Positions 21,755 to 33,951 of a stretch of 64,000 bases of DNA are shown one piece after another. A model generated the notes under the pieces. It did no database searches. It worked only from the letters and a program-made list of their open reading frames with translations, and was not told where the DNA came from. Numbering within the stretch: position 1 is the stretch's first letter; every line of letters starts with the position of its first letter. Where the stretch lies: NCBI GenBank assembly GCA_964059195.1, contig CAXKWD010000006.1, positions 174,218,825 to 174,282,824 of the forward strand, written 5' to 3'. Position numbers and translations under genes: made by a program. The DNA comes from Ectobius pallidus (taxonomy: Eukaryota > Arthropoda > Insecta > Blattodea > Ectobiidae).

Positions 21755-22110
21755 ACTAGAATCATAAGTACTTTAGACTAAGGAAGTACTGTGTCTGACC
21801 TTGAAATTCTATGTCAAGTTTTCAACATGTATACATGCTTTGAGGATCCCTGAATAGTTCAAGAACAAAAAGTTGTACAACAATAAAATTTTATATTCGA
21901 GTCAGCCTCTTTTGGGGGACATGAAGTTTGGCCATTGACATTCTCTTAAGAAAAATTCATTTCTTTGTGATTTTCACAAAAATGGATCTAACTTCTTGCT
22001 TAAATTTTGTACATGATGTGTTTATACTTAGAGTTAAAACTTATAACTTATTTGAAATTTTTCTTATCCTCTGTTTGTTTTTATTTCTCTGTAAAATACT
22101 AATGATTTAA
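21755..22110 (+). repeat. Degenerate copy of the gtagaggaagtattg repeat
   Basis: ctaaggaagtactgtgtctg and acaaaaatggatctaac correspond to parts of 18540-18900. Weak similarity judged by eye. Confidence 0.4.
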
Positions 22111-22430
22111 ATCTACCTGATTGCCTTAAGTACCGTACTCTAAGGATAGTGTGAAAATGCTGTTTTTGTTTTTAATTAAATTTTTTTCATGTAAGAATAA
22201 AAAATAATAATTTCATGGGTTTAAAAACTGTACATTAAAAGAAAATAAATAAGATTTTACACGAAGCGGATAGCCACAACATTGCGGGAATTCTTTACAT
22301 AAACGGAGAGGGAAATTGAAGCCTTTTTCAGTGAAATCAATAAATGTACTTACACGTATCACAAAGACGAACTTCCTTACCTGAAAAAACAGAAACAGAA
22401 TACATTAGGCTTAATACATTTTATAAGGAA

Positions 22431-22847
22431 AGGGCTGTCCATAAAGAAAGTTTCCCTGGGGCCGTTTACACAAACAAAACACAATTTCATGGAAATGTTT
22501 ATTACAACAGATACAGCAAGTATTCAGCTATTTTTCAACATATTCGCCACCGGAATTGAGACATTTTCATTCCGTGGGAACCAACTTTTGAATACTTTTG
22601 TCGTAGAACTCTGCCGCCTGGGATTTGAACCACTGTTTGACAACCATCTCCGCTTTTCTGTCATTCTCTGACATTTCTTGAGGTGTAGGAAAAGATGGAA
22701 ATCACTGGGAGCAAGGTCCGGGCTGTAGGGTGGATGTTTAAACACCTCCCAGCAAGTCTCCTGCAGAAGTTGCAATGAACATTTCTATGAAATTGTGTTT
22801 TGTTTCTGTAAATGGGCCCAGGGAAACTTACTTTATGGACGGTCCTC
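22431..22847 (-). mobile_element. Mariner-like deletion derivative
   Basis: Inverted ends: gggctgtccataaagaaag, ttccctgggg at the left and the complement of ggaccgtccataaagtaag, ttccctggg at the right. The minus strand encodes a C-terminal transposase piece with HPPYSPDLAPSDFHLF, the mariner signature around the third catalytic acidic residue. The rest of the transposase is missing. Related pieces lie at 11050-11520 and 26328-26763. Confidence 0.8.
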
Positions 22848-22864
22848 GTATTTACCATAATATA

Positions 22865-23135
22865 AATTCCGGGGTGCGCGGGCAAAGAGAGTTAAGTCCA
22901 CCATCCTAAAAAATTGAGATATGTCCATAGAGTTATAGATAAAAATGCTCTCTACATTTGTGTTAAGTTCAGTAAGTCATATTCACAAACGTATGGTAGT
23001 TATGGATGTGTGCCTCATGGGTTTATCCATCTCTAAAGCTATGTTGGGCTGGTATAGTGTGTTAAGTCACTCTAATTCTCAGTACCAGTAACAAGAAAGT
23101 GGACTTAACTCTCTTTGCCCGCGCACCCCGGAATT
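22865..23135. mobile_element. MITE B, copy 1
   Basis: About 271 bases with long, nearly perfect inverted ends (aattccggggtgcgcgggca then aagagagttaagtccac; right end is the complement). Second copy at 25530-25795. Noncoding. Confidence 0.85.
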
Positions 23136-23140
23136 GTACA

Positions 23141-23934
23141 TACTACCCGCGCGCCACTTCTTGAGCGCTGGATTTACGGGGAAGTGAGGGTCGGGGGGAA
23201 CAAAACATAGCTATTCCGCCAGTCTTTCTGCAGTGTTGTCAACCAAAGAAATCACGTTTCAGCAGAATCGCGCGTATGGTATTTTATGTAGTGACTTTAA
23301 TATACAACGATTTTAATGCAGTCCAATAATATAACGTGGTGACGGTATTGCGTAACAATTAATTACACGTCATAAGCCTTTGGTTATCAAATAAGTCATC
23401 AAATAAGAATATTAGGCATAATATAGGCTCAATATTTTTACACTGGATGACTAATTTTAAGCATAAAGAAGAGTCTTCACCATTTCGTGTTTTAAAACGT
23501 AAGAGAGGTAAGGCATCTAAAAGTGGAGAAAGCTATAGGCCTGATTTTAAACGTATTTAATAGAAATTGTGAAAAGTTCGCTCAACTTTCAGTCCATGAA
23601 ATTGACATCAGAGTTCACGGGATCGTCAGAAATTAGCACATACAGAATTCTTGAAGAGGTGAGGAAAGTGTTGGATGTACAGTGACGTGTTTGTGAAATA
23701 AGCAATTCGAAAAATTGTATTTTTCCACATAACTCCATGAGTCAGAAAAGATAATGTCTATAAATAAATAAGGAACTTCAGACAGAATGAAAGCTTAGTA
23801 TTGAAGCCACTAGATGTCAGGGTGTATAGCGTACTCCGTGTTTCAATGTTGTCAGCTTAACCTACGAAGTTGAACGAAACTTACCGAATAAGGACTAGGG
23901 ACCCGAGCGCTCAAGAAATCGCGCGCGGGTAGTA
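23141..23934. mobile_element. MITE I
   Basis: Inverted ends tactacccgcgcgc..., cttcttgagcgct (left) and agcgctcaagaaatc, gcgcgcgggtagta (right) enclose 794 noncoding bases. It lies only five bases from MITE B copy 1. Confidence 0.75.
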
Positions 23935-24326
23935 ATATTTCTTACAATACAGGGATTCGTACGTATTTATTTGTGAACGGAAAGCTTACACAGCCTTCTC
24001 TAGAACTGCCTGCTCTTTCCAAAATAAAACTAGTTATTCAACTTTTTAATGAAAGTTGCAAACCAACAACTGAAATCTCGTTAGTAAAACAGCAGTGAAT
24101 ATAGCTAAAGTGTTGCATTAACAACTAAGTGATTAAAGTAGTCTATTTTTAAAAATTAGTTATTTACTCATCTCATCTCGGCCAGAAAACTATTTCTTTC
24201 CAAAACATTTCAAATAGATGCCTCTTACATCGTTAAGATGTGGAAATTTTCTTATTATTGAATTGTGTAAAAGACAACCAAAAATTCGACCATGGTTCTT
24301 ATGATTAGTACTTTATTATTGTTATT

Positions 24327-24856
24327 AAGTGCCAGCATGGTGCTTTATGAGATTGTGTGGGGGACGGGAAAATGTCTGTCTGTCTGTCCGTGTGTCTGTA
24401 AGCGCAGTAACTCAAATACGCTTTATCAGATTTTCATGAAACTTGGAATACGCATGTATAACGTCTATAGGAAGAAGCCTATTAACTTTGGACTTAATCA
24501 GTTGACCGGTACAGGAGTAATGCCCAATTTAGCGCCTATTTATATGGTAATACATTAGAAAATATTTATTAAATGCAAATCAGTTATCATGACGACATAT
24601 TGTTTTCCAGTGGTCATATACGGCTTTGGAAGTTACAATACAGTTAGCTTTGGCAAATAACACCACCCACGTATACCTTCACATATGCTTATCAAACTAG
24701 ATCCTTTTTCTTCCGTAAGCCCTTCTTAATGAATCGATCTGGAGCTTAACTCGGAAATATTTTACAAAAAAATAACTTGTTTTCTGCATATCATAATTGC
24801 AATTATCACTGATTAAACAAAATCATTCTGACATTTTGTTACATCAGTTTACCTGA

Positions 24857-24899
<43 letters not shown>

Positions 24900-24900
24900 G
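24327..24900. repeat. Interspersed repeat, GTCTGTCCG type, copy 2, with (ATT)n
   Basis: Colinear with 10381-10935 and ends in an ATT microsatellite (24860-24900). The open frame at 24292-24558 merely crosses it. Confidence 0.75.
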
Positions 24901-25251
24901 TTATTAATGCCGTCACTTTGACAATCGGTTTGTGTGTCAGCTGACTGATATATGAACTCTTCTTCTTTATTCTCATGTCCACTGTGGCTGGATTTGATTC
25001 ATGCCCGGGCTTCTTCGGTAGCTGTCACACGTCATCTCTTTTCGGCAATGGGTGAGCTTGTCACAGCTATATATTTATTCTCTACACAGCAGGGTCTCGA
25101 TTATATGGACTTCGTACAACTGAAAATATGCTACTGTACCAATGGGCTTCGGAAGTGCTGAGGATTCATATCAGTTAAACAAATGAAAGTGTTTTACTAA
25201 GAAAAATTCACAAAACCTTTTTTGTCATGAAGGAGATTAACTCTATATATA

Positions 25252-26041
25252 CAGAGTGTTAACGAATAACACCGAAATATTTTACCTGTGTATAGAGGGG
25301 ACATAGGCAAGCAACTTTTATTAGGAGATTTTTGCTCTATGGCGTAAAATGTGTATGCTACAGGGCATTAAAGTCATTATAATTTGGTGCTCAAAAATCA
25401 ATAATTGCGCGAAATAGGGTTAAAATGTTCATTAAATTGACTTCTTGACTTCTTATTGATCGATAAAAACCTGATCCTTAATCATTCATCAACTGCTATA
25501 CCATAATTTAGAGTTTTCATAATCTGCTAAATTCCGGGGTGCGCGGGCAAAGAGAGTTAAGTCCACCATCCTAAAAAATTGAGATATGTTCATACAGTTA
25601 TAGATAAAACTGTTCTCAACATTTGTGTTAAGTCAAGTAACTCATATTCAAAATTGTACGGTAGTTATGGATGTGTGCCTCATGGGTTTATCCATGTCTA
25701 AAGCGATGTTGGGCTGGTATAGTGTGTTAAGTCACTCTAATTCTCAGTAACAAGAAAGTGGACTTAACTCTCTTTGCCCGCGCACCCTGGAATTTATGGG
25801 CTAATCACATCATTGGCATCCACTGCATTAGTTCTTTCATTCATAACTGCAGTGTTAACGAAATTCCTTTGTTTTGCATTTTTTTTTCAAATGTTAGAAT
25901 TCAGTGGCGGCCATGCCCTAGGAGATTTTATGCTGTAACAGGAAAAATTGAATCCATAGAGCAATCTCCTAATAAAAGTTGCTTGCCCATGCCCTCTCTA
26001 TACACAGGTAAAATATTTCGGTGTTATTCATTAACACTCTG
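25252..26041. mobile_element. MITE A, copy 1
   Basis: Inverted ends cagagtgttaacgaataaca then ccgaaatattttacctgtg, and the complement at the right, with TA on both sides (25250-25251, 26042-26043), a Tc1/mariner-like target choice. Without the nested MITE B (25530-25795) its length is about 525 bases, close to the uninterrupted copy at 47111-47641. Confidence 0.85.
25530..25795. mobile_element. MITE B, copy 2, nested in MITE A
   Basis: Same inverted ends as 22865-23135 and nearly the same interior (catgggtttatccatgtcta). It interrupts MITE A between gaatctgc-like and actaatcac words that are contiguous in the 42678 copy. Confidence 0.85.
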
Positions 26042-26327
26042 TAAAAGAGGCTTTGTCCTGACTGACTGACAGAGAATCAAAGTAGAGCCTAAACTATAAT
26101 AGGTAGAGACTTGGAATTTTGACTGTACCTTCGTTTCATAATGTAAGTGCTCACTAAGAAAGGATTTTCAGAAATTTTAATTTTAAATGCAAAAAATCAA
26201 ATATTTTCGAGGATACTTAATATCTTTTTACACAGAATTATCAAATCCAAATCACATTGCATGTCCAGTTCACATGACAACAGTGTATTGTTGGCAGTGG
26301 TCATAGGTAGCTTTGTCAGTCATTCTC

Positions 26328-26763
26328 TGTCATTTATTGAGGTGTAAGAAAAGATGGAAATCACTGAGAGCGAGGTCCGGGCTGTAGGGTGGATGTTGAA
26401 ACATCTCCTAGCCGGACGTTTGCAGGAGACTTCCTGGGAGGTGTTTAAATCTCCACCCTACAGCTCGGGCCGCGCAACCAGAGATTTTCATCTTTCCCTG
26501 CCCCTAAAAAAATGACATTGAATGACAGAGAATGGTACAGATTGACAGAGAAACGAAGGCTATCATAGGCTACAATGGTTCAAATCCCAGGCGGCAGACT
26601 TATTTATTCAAAAGTTGGTCCCACAAATGTCACAATTCCGGTTGCAAATTTCTTGAAAAATAGCTGAACACTTGCTATATCTGTTGCAATAAATACTTCC
26701 ATGAAATTTTGTTTTGTTTGTGTAAACGGCCCTAGTGAAACTTACTTTGTGGATGGCCCTCGT
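26328..26763 (+). mobile_element. Mariner-like derivative with inverted duplication
   Basis: Right end ccctagtgaaacttactttg, tggatggccc matches the mariner inverted repeat. Bases 26328-26410 and 26420-26530 are imperfect inverted copies of each other (ggaaatcactgagagcgagg versus the complement near 26480). Confidence 0.65.
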
Positions 26764-26764
26764 A

Positions 26765-28390
26765 AAATTTTATAATTTTTTTGTTTTCTTTAGAACTAAT
26801 TTTCAGGAAAATATGTAAAATCACACAAAAGTCTCCCCTCCCCAAAACGAAATCCTGTATCCGCGACCTAAGAATAATAAAATAAAATATAATAAAGCAT
26901 GGCATTCCTCAGCTTGTACCCGAAAGTAAATCATATCACAGCATATTCCTGGATTTAACAAGATACTTAATACAAAATTCAAGGCTGTCATAACTCGGCG
27001 GCTCGTGGAAATGCTGAAATCCTATCCTGTCCCCCCTTAGCTACTGTGTCTGCTAATTTATACCAAAATTATTCCTCCTTTCAGAAGCATTTATAACATT
27101 GTGTGTATTATTTATTCCCTAGTTAGAACTGAACTCAGCAAGCATAAAAATTATTCTCATCGCCTCTCCCATCTCCTAGAACGAGACCTCATAAACATGC
27201 CTAGCGTCATATTATTTCCTTTCCTCCATGACTGTCATCTCGGACATGGAAGACTCCACACTTTATCTTGAGCCGAAAAAATGCGGGGGTGAAGGGAGCT
27301 GATATTGCATGCAGTATAAGAGACTGACTATTGCAGAAGGCGGTGAGTTGAAATTGACGTTGTTTCTGAAGGGTTGCCAATTGTCAGAAAATATAACGTG
27401 TGTAGTTTTATGCGGGTACACAATAGAACTAACTGTAATTTGTAGCACTTTCAACTCTCGCTACCAAACTAAAAATGTTATATTGATTCAGATATTATAG
27501 TAGAATATATCGCTGGAGAAATGAATAATGTAATATATTTAGGCCTATTTAGACAGTTTCTCTCCCGGTCTTCAGAATATAGAAAATCGTTTAAAATTCG
27601 TAGCATTATACATGTAGGCATACTTGAATACGCACTTTCACATGCCTGAATTGATGTAATTTTACTAAATACCTTTCGCGAAAGTTTGTAGGTAATTAAT
27701 ACAACGAAATAATAAAACTTGACTTGTTCTTTTCTCCGACAGATTCAGCTTAAAACACATTAAATTGCTTTTCCTTCCATTTCATTTATTTGGTTTATTA
27801 TTTCGCTGATTTCCGATATTTCTTGGTTTAAAGGATCTTTATTTTTAACTTCGTTGTCACTTATATCGACCATTTCCACAACACCAATACTGTTCTTCTA
27901 ATATCCCTGGATTTATTCTGTCATTTTCAGAATAATATGATGTAAACAAATAGAAAAAAATTGACGGTAGCTCAAGAATGCCTCAAAGGGAAATTTTTGG
28001 GTACGGCAATACTGGGGACGGGTAGCGATCTTCATTTTTTCGAGCGAGGCCTTCTCTATATGGATGGTTTTGAGCATTATGGAGTGTGAAGCTCAAGATA
28101 AAGTGTGCGAATAATAGAAAATTTTTCAACGAGTGATAAAATAGTTTTATCAACAAATTAGCAGGTGATTGCGTTCATTAATTCAATCGCTGGCTGATTT
28201 AAATCATTTATTCCCTATTCAATGTTTAGTGTACCGGCTTGATATAAATTATGGTGAAATAATAGGCCTATTAAAGGTCAGACATTATACCTAGGTACTA
28301 AAAAATATTTTATATTACACGCTTTGTAAAACAGCTGTTTGTCGACTATTAACACGCCGAAAAGTAGCACTTTACCAGCCTAGGCCGGTA
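26765..28390. other. Intergenic, nothing recognised
   Basis: No supportable gene, RNA or repeat. Two TAGGCCTA sites at 27540 and 28263. The overlapping open frames near 27263-27500 on both strands lack family features. Confidence 0.45.
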
Positions 28391-28394
28391 AAGC

Positions 28395-29016
28395 AATTTT
28401 TGCACTCCTTAGCTAGTAAGTGTTACTTACGAAAGTTGTTTACATGGATCGTAACTTGACATTACCAAACGCAATCTTGTTGCTAGTGGCCACGGGCGGA
28501 AAGTGACTTGTTGCTAGGGGCGACGGGTGGAAAGTTACTTTTTGCACTCCTTAGCTAGTAAGTGGTACTTACGAACGTTGTTTACATGGATCGTAAGTTG
28601 ACATTCCCACACAGTCTTGTTGCTAAGGGCGGTTGCGATGAGGTTAAATTACTTACGGTCCAAGCGCTACGTCATAATTAATTACGATACAGTTCATAAT
28701 ACAAGCCTTTATGGGCACGGCCCCCAGGACAAATATTCGGTTCCCATAACAACAAACACATGCGAATCACTTTCTGAAATAAACATCTATTTTCAAGAAT
28801 GTATTTACATAATATTTTCAGGTAATATCACAATTAATATAATTAAATTGATATAACTTAAGTAACCGTCGTGCAAAAAATAGCATGCAACACACGGACC
28901 GTAAAGGCATTTACGGGTCTCGAAAACTTAAAAACCCTCGGCTGCGCCTCGGGTTTTCAATCTGTTTCCTCGACCCGTAAACGTGCCTTTCCGCCCTTGT
29001 GTCGCAATATACTATT
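28395..29016 (+). mobile_element. TIR repeat family E, copy 2
   Basis: Starts tttttgcactccttagctag and ends cttgtgtcgcaatata. The first 140 bases are duplicated in tandem (tttttgcactccttagctag again at 28537). A CG-rich inner hairpin (aaaaccctcggctgcgcctc, gggtttt) lies at about 28930-28960. Confidence 0.75.
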
Positions 29017-29795
29017 TTCCCGACTTAGGCCGGTAAATTCGTCATGGCATCTGAAAAATCCACGCGGCAGTGACCAGTCATACCAACCGTAACAAGATTT
29101 GAAACAAAATAGCCTACTTTACCATAAAAATAATATAGGCCCAAGGAAACATTGTTTTTTACGTTAATGAGATTTTACAAAACACTTAAAAATAACAAAA
29201 AAAAAATATAGGCCTCAGCCAACATAGCTATAGCCTATTATTCAGTAGAAACCCGCACCGCCATCTTGCCTACAACTAGGGCCTACATTTCTAATTGATT
29301 CATGCATAGGATTCAGGTGGCTGTGAGAATATGGTGCCAACAAATGGCGGACTCTGCCTTTTATAATTAATTAACCATTTCATATAATTTACAAAATAGA
29401 ACAAATTATCAGACGTTGAAAACTGTTTCTTAAAACTAAATAATGTCTTTCAGTTTGAATGCCAAGGCCGCCTGTCTCATGACAACTGGACCTGCTTTGG
29501 AAGTCAATCAAACATTTTTAATTATTTTTCTATGCAAAGGGGGCCTTGGTTGACTGCTATATTGGACTGCATTGTTGTCTTTATCAGCAGCAATGAGACA
29601 TCTGAATGACCTGACATCTTGCGGCGACTCTTTCTTTGCAGTGACAGATGACGGGCGTTTGAGTGACGTCTGATGCATATCTGTAACAAGTTACACCGGA
29701 CACACGTAATGTACCATTGTCAATGTCTAAAAGAATTCAATTCTGCGTATTTAGTCAGTGTCAGTAGCCCAGGAGGATTTCCGCTTTATTTTATA
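29017..29795. other. Intergenic, nothing recognised
   Basis: Mixed composition without supportable features. Confidence 0.4.
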
Positions 29796-30398
29796 CTAGC
29801 GGCTTCGCCCGCGATTACTTACTCAACTGCTAGATATTGTGCTTAAGTAATTTATTTAACAGATAAATAATTAAAACATTACATTTATTAACACTGACAT
29901 AGTTTTTACATAAATTGCAGGAATTGAATAATTTTACTATCAATTATATTGTTTAACGTTAAAAATATAAATAAACAAACGAACAAAATGAATCAAGTGC
30001 TGCCATATGCGCATACAAATTCCAGATGAAACGATTAAAATGAACCATAGATTCATGAACCTTACCAAAATCATGCATAAACAATTTTATTATAACGATT
30101 GTCAAGTCTCGTTTCATTTATTTCCAAAGCCTTATGTGAAGACTGCCAACAATACTGTTGTCAAGTGAACTGTGATTTGGATTTGATAATTCTGTGTAAA
30201 AAGGGATTAAGTATTCTCAAAAACATTTAATTTTTGGCACTTAAAATAAAAAAAATTCAAAATCCTTTCTTAGTGAGCACCTACATTATGAAACGAAGGT
30301 ACTGTCAAAATTCCACGTCTCTACCTATTATAGTTTAGGCTCTACGTTGATTCTCTGCCAGTCAGTCAGGACAAAGCCTTTTAAATAATATATAAAGA
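29796..30398 (-). mobile_element. Helitron-like non-autonomous element, both ends
   Basis: Read on the minus strand it begins TCTTTATATATTATTTAAAA, passes through ggctttgtcctgactgact and ccaaatcacagttcacttga, and ends at gcgggcgaagccg then CTAG (29796-29799), followed by T. Both termini fit Helitrons. Noncoding. Another Helitron-like 3' end starts at the very next base (30399). Confidence 0.75.
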
Positions 30399-30431
30399 CT
30401 AGCAGCTTCACCCGCGGTTTTTTACTTAGTT
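30399..30431 (-). mobile_element. Helitron-like 3' end fragment
   Basis: CTAG (30399-30402) then cagcttcacccgcgg, an inverted Helitron 3' hairpin region directly abutting the previous element. The body is replaced by a LINE tail. Confidence 0.55.
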
Positions 30432-30835
30432 GCTTACATACTTACTCAATGGCAATAGACAATTCCTAAGCAAGCTAAAGAATATTATCTATTTTATGGA
30501 ACCCGGAGGTTCACTGCCGCGCTTACCTGAGCCCGCCATTCAACCCTATTCTGTGCTAGCTCCATACAACCATCCCTCGCAAATCCTACTCCCCTTAATT
30601 CCATTCTAATATTGTCCTCCCACTTGCGTCTACGTCTTCCAAGTGGTCATTTCCCGTCGGGTGTCCCAGTCAATACTTTGGAGATTTCTTTCCTCCCCCA
30701 TTTCATCCTCCGTGATTTAATTACCCTTACTATATCCGGTGACGAGTACAGGTTATGAAGCTCGTCGTTATGCAGTTTTCATCTCTCTTAGGTCCGAATA
30801 TTTTCCTAAGCCCCCTGTGTTCGAACACTCAATTA
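30432..30835 (-). mobile_element. 5'-truncated LINE, 3' end
   Basis: Same family as 11812-12445, inverted: the cttacatacttactcaatgg tail at the left; coding words for GRPRRRWEDNI, VIKSRRMK and LRKIFGPKRD are recognisable on the minus strand in broken frames. Confidence 0.75.
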
Positions 30836-31044
30836 CCAAACCCGAACGAACATTTTTCTTTTCCCAAGTTGTAACAGAATATCGTTACAAAATTTTGGTA
30901 TAGAGATAGATATGGCATAAAAAACAAATTAATATTAGGCCTACATAATTTTCGTATGTTGTAGGCCTACTGGTAATTTCTTTGTTTGTGTTTCATAAAG
31001 ACCTAATTCAGTTTAAAAACAACGTTTTTTGATGTGTAAAGAAA

Positions 31045-32519
31045 GGGGCGGATTTCTATGACCTAAAAAATAGAATGTAAGCATGCATTTATGACCTAAA
31101 AAACATTAAAATATAACCAATAAAATTTAAAATATGACTTTACCACTTACACAATGTGTATATATTTTTTAAGTTTCATTACAATTCATTTTATTAAAAT
31201 ACTAGCTGAAAAGGCCCGGCGTCGCCCGGGCTTTGTATTTTTTAATTTGAAATTAACTTATGGAGGACTTTCGATTTTGAAACTCTAGGTCCTTATATAA
31301 TATGTATGTAGAACTTGAAATGAAGAAAAAGATTTATCACACTCAAACTATTCCATCAGAAAACGCTAGATATAGCTTTTTATGGCTCATAGAGGATGTC
31401 GAATGCTGCATTCCGTTGCTTCTACACATCATGCCTGGATGGGGTTGAAATAAGAAGAAACATAAATTTCATAAAATTGTATTTGGCTTGACGGAAAATT
31501 TTATTTCTCATTCTCATCTTACAACCGTTTCGGGGCTGAAATAAAAGAGAAATGCAGAATCACTTTCATACTTTCCTCCCCTAAAACCCGGGACATAAAA
31601 TACTGCGAGCATAGGACTCAAAATGTTCCATCCCATGCTTAGGGCCTATGATAAATCTCAACTAATACAAAGCCTATGGATAACGTATAAGCGGAAAGGA
31701 TTATTTACAGACTTCTGATATAGCATACTCACACACTTAAGTTATCCCTGCAATACGACTTCTTATTCTACATCAAAATGTGAAGTGAGAAAATATTTCT
31801 TATGTCGAGGGTAGAGAAAGTTATGTGACTACATCACACTGTGCTTTATTTTCGTGGATTTCATTTTCAGTAATTATTTTTGCCAATATATTACATCGAT
31901 GGAATCATAAATCGTTAAAGTCCAGCATTAGGCTATATAGTTGCCAAGGCCCTATGTAATCACAGTAAACAATTCACTGTTGCCATGTGAACTGAACAAC
32001 ATTTCATTTTTTTCAGTAGAATATTCACAGAAATTATATAATTTTCAAGGGAAGGACTGATTTGTTTCAATTTTAATGTTGACCGCTATACTTTCCGGGC
32101 TTAACTGGGTATGTGTGCAAAATTCCGTGTAAATTGGTAAAGAAATGTAGATTTGTATAAGGAACAAACATACATACATACATACCCACAAACACACATT
32201 CGACTTTATATATTAGATGTTAATTATTTAAAATATCTGTAAATTCTCAAAAAGTATCATTATAATGCAAAATTTACAAAATATGATATGAAACTTCAAA
32301 ATTTATTTGAAATGCACACAAATATATAAAAAATATGACCTAAATATGCATATTCATACTAAATATGCTACAATAGTTGAAAATTTCCTAAATATGCAGT
32401 TATATGCACAATAAAAGCCGTTCCATTTTCACCAGGATGCTTGGAATCGGGTTTAAATTAGTCGGAAACCTGAAATAATGCAAAGGGGAAAAATATGACA
32501 TGTCATAGAAATCCACCCC
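31045..32519. mobile_element. TIR element G, copy 2
   Basis: Ends ggggcggatttctatgac and gtcatagaaatccacccc. The interior is rich in gacctaaaa / tatgacc words and is interrupted by the Helitron-like element at 31202-32217. A sister copy lies at 61909-63242. Confidence 0.6.
31202..32217 (-). mobile_element. Helitron-like non-autonomous element, both ends
   Basis: Minus-strand start TCTAATATATAAAGTCGAAT, a short TATG microsatellite, ... and the end gcccgggcgacgccgggc, cttttcag, CTAG (31202-31205). It is almost colinear with the plus-strand element at 48870-49823. No Rep or helicase frame. Nested in TIR element G. Confidence 0.85.
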
Positions 32520-33040
32520 GTAGTAAAGACTTTAAAATATGTCTGTAAGGAGTGTCTTGCTAAATCCATTTACAGTATAGGCCTAATGTGTATCTTGTAT
32601 CAGTATATCATGCTTAGTAAAGGCTACATATTGTTTACCTTTTTTCGATGAGAGAATCGCTGGTCTTCGGTGATGGGTGGCCTCGGTTTGCACCAAGACC
32701 GCTCTTCACCTCTAAAAAGAGGCCCCTATCTATGCTCCTTCCTAAGTACTACCTTCGTTAATACCTTGAGGTGTCCAGCAGTATTAGGAATGGAGCTTAC
32801 ACAGACCTCACTTCAAAATTCCACGCCAAAGCACAGAATTATGAAGAGAAGGTCTGAATCTAAGTGATGTCTTCCTCAGCATGCTCTTGATTTAGAAAAG
32901 TTTATTTTCTTGATGTCACAACACTAAATAAAAACACTATCTTCTAGTCTTCTTGTTTCTTGATATAGGAAAGTTTGTAAACAGTCACTATTACAAACCG
33001 ATAAACCCGAAAAAGTAAAATTCGATATCGATGTTGGGTA
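32520..33040. other. Intergenic, nothing recognised
   Basis: A short open frame (32670-32867) has no family features. No repeat match found. Confidence 0.4.
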
Positions 33041-33044
33041 GTCA

Positions 33045-33951
33045 GGATGGCTTCCACAAGATCTCCAGATCAATGCTGGATACTCCAGGATGGCTTCCAC
33101 ATCTCCAATTAGGTCAATGCTGGGTACATCAGAATGGCTTCCACATCCAATTAGATCGATGCTGGGTAGTCCAGGATGGCTTCCACATCTCCAATTAGAT
33201 CAATTTTGGGGTACTCCAGGATGGCTTCCAAATCTCCAATTAGATCAATTTTGGGGTACTCCAGGATGGCTTCCAAATCTCCAATTAGATCAATTTTGGG
33301 GTACTCCAGGATGGCTTCCAAATCTCCAATTAGATCAATTTTGGGGTACTCCAGGATGATTTCCACATCTCCAATTAGATCAATTTTGGGGTACTCCAGG
33401 ATGGTTTCCAAATCTCCAATTAGATCAATTTTGGGGTACTCCAAGATGTCTTCCAAATCTCCAATTAGATCAATTTTGGGGTACTCCAGGATGGCTTACA
33501 AATCTCCAATTAAATCAATTTTGGGGTACTCCAGGATGGCTTCCAAATCTCCGATTAGATCAATTTTGGGGTACTCTAGGATGGCTTACAAATCTCCAAT
33601 TAAATCAATTTTGGGGTACTCCAGGATGGCTTCCAAATCTCCAATTAGATCAATTTTGGGGTACTCCAGGATGGCTTCCAAATCTCCAATTAGATCAATT
33701 TTGGGGTACTCCAGGATGATTTCCACATCTCCAATTAGATCAATTTTGGGGTACTCCAGGATGGTTTCCAAATCTCCAATTAGATCAATTTTTGGGTACT
33801 CCAGGATGGCTTCCAAATCTCCAATTAGATCAATTTTGGGGTACTCCAGGATGGCTTCCAAATCTCCAATAAGATCAATTTTGGGGTACTCCAGGATGGC
33901 TTCCAAATCTCCAATTAGATCAGTTTTGGGATACTCCAGGATGGCTTCCAC
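33045..33951. repeat. 45-bp minisatellite, about 20 units
   Basis: Units read ggatggcttccaaatctcca, attagatcaattttggggta, ctcca. The first three units are degenerate and some are shortened. The unit length is a multiple of three and lacks stops in several frames, so long frames of 15-residue repeats appear on both strands (MASKSPIRSILGYSR on plus, LEAILEYPKIDLIGD on minus). This is expected from the repeat itself and I do not call a gene. Variant units (MISTS followed by MVSKS in translation) recur eight units apart, indicating a 360-bp higher-order repeat. Confidence 0.95.

Larger units (their letters stand above)
25242..26327 (+). mobile_element. Helitron-like element split by MITE A
   Basis: The 5' end TCTATATATA (25242-25251) is separated from its continuation taaaagaggctttgtcctga (26042 on) by MITE A copy 1, which duplicated the TA. 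The right part (gacagagaatcaaagtagag, ctcactaagaaaggatt, ggcagtggtcataggtagct) matches the element at 8997-9430 and then runs into a mariner fragment at about 26328. Confidence 0.75.

Noticed and set aside
33045..33951. CRISPR array
   Set aside because: Tandem units without unique spacers in a eukaryotic context.
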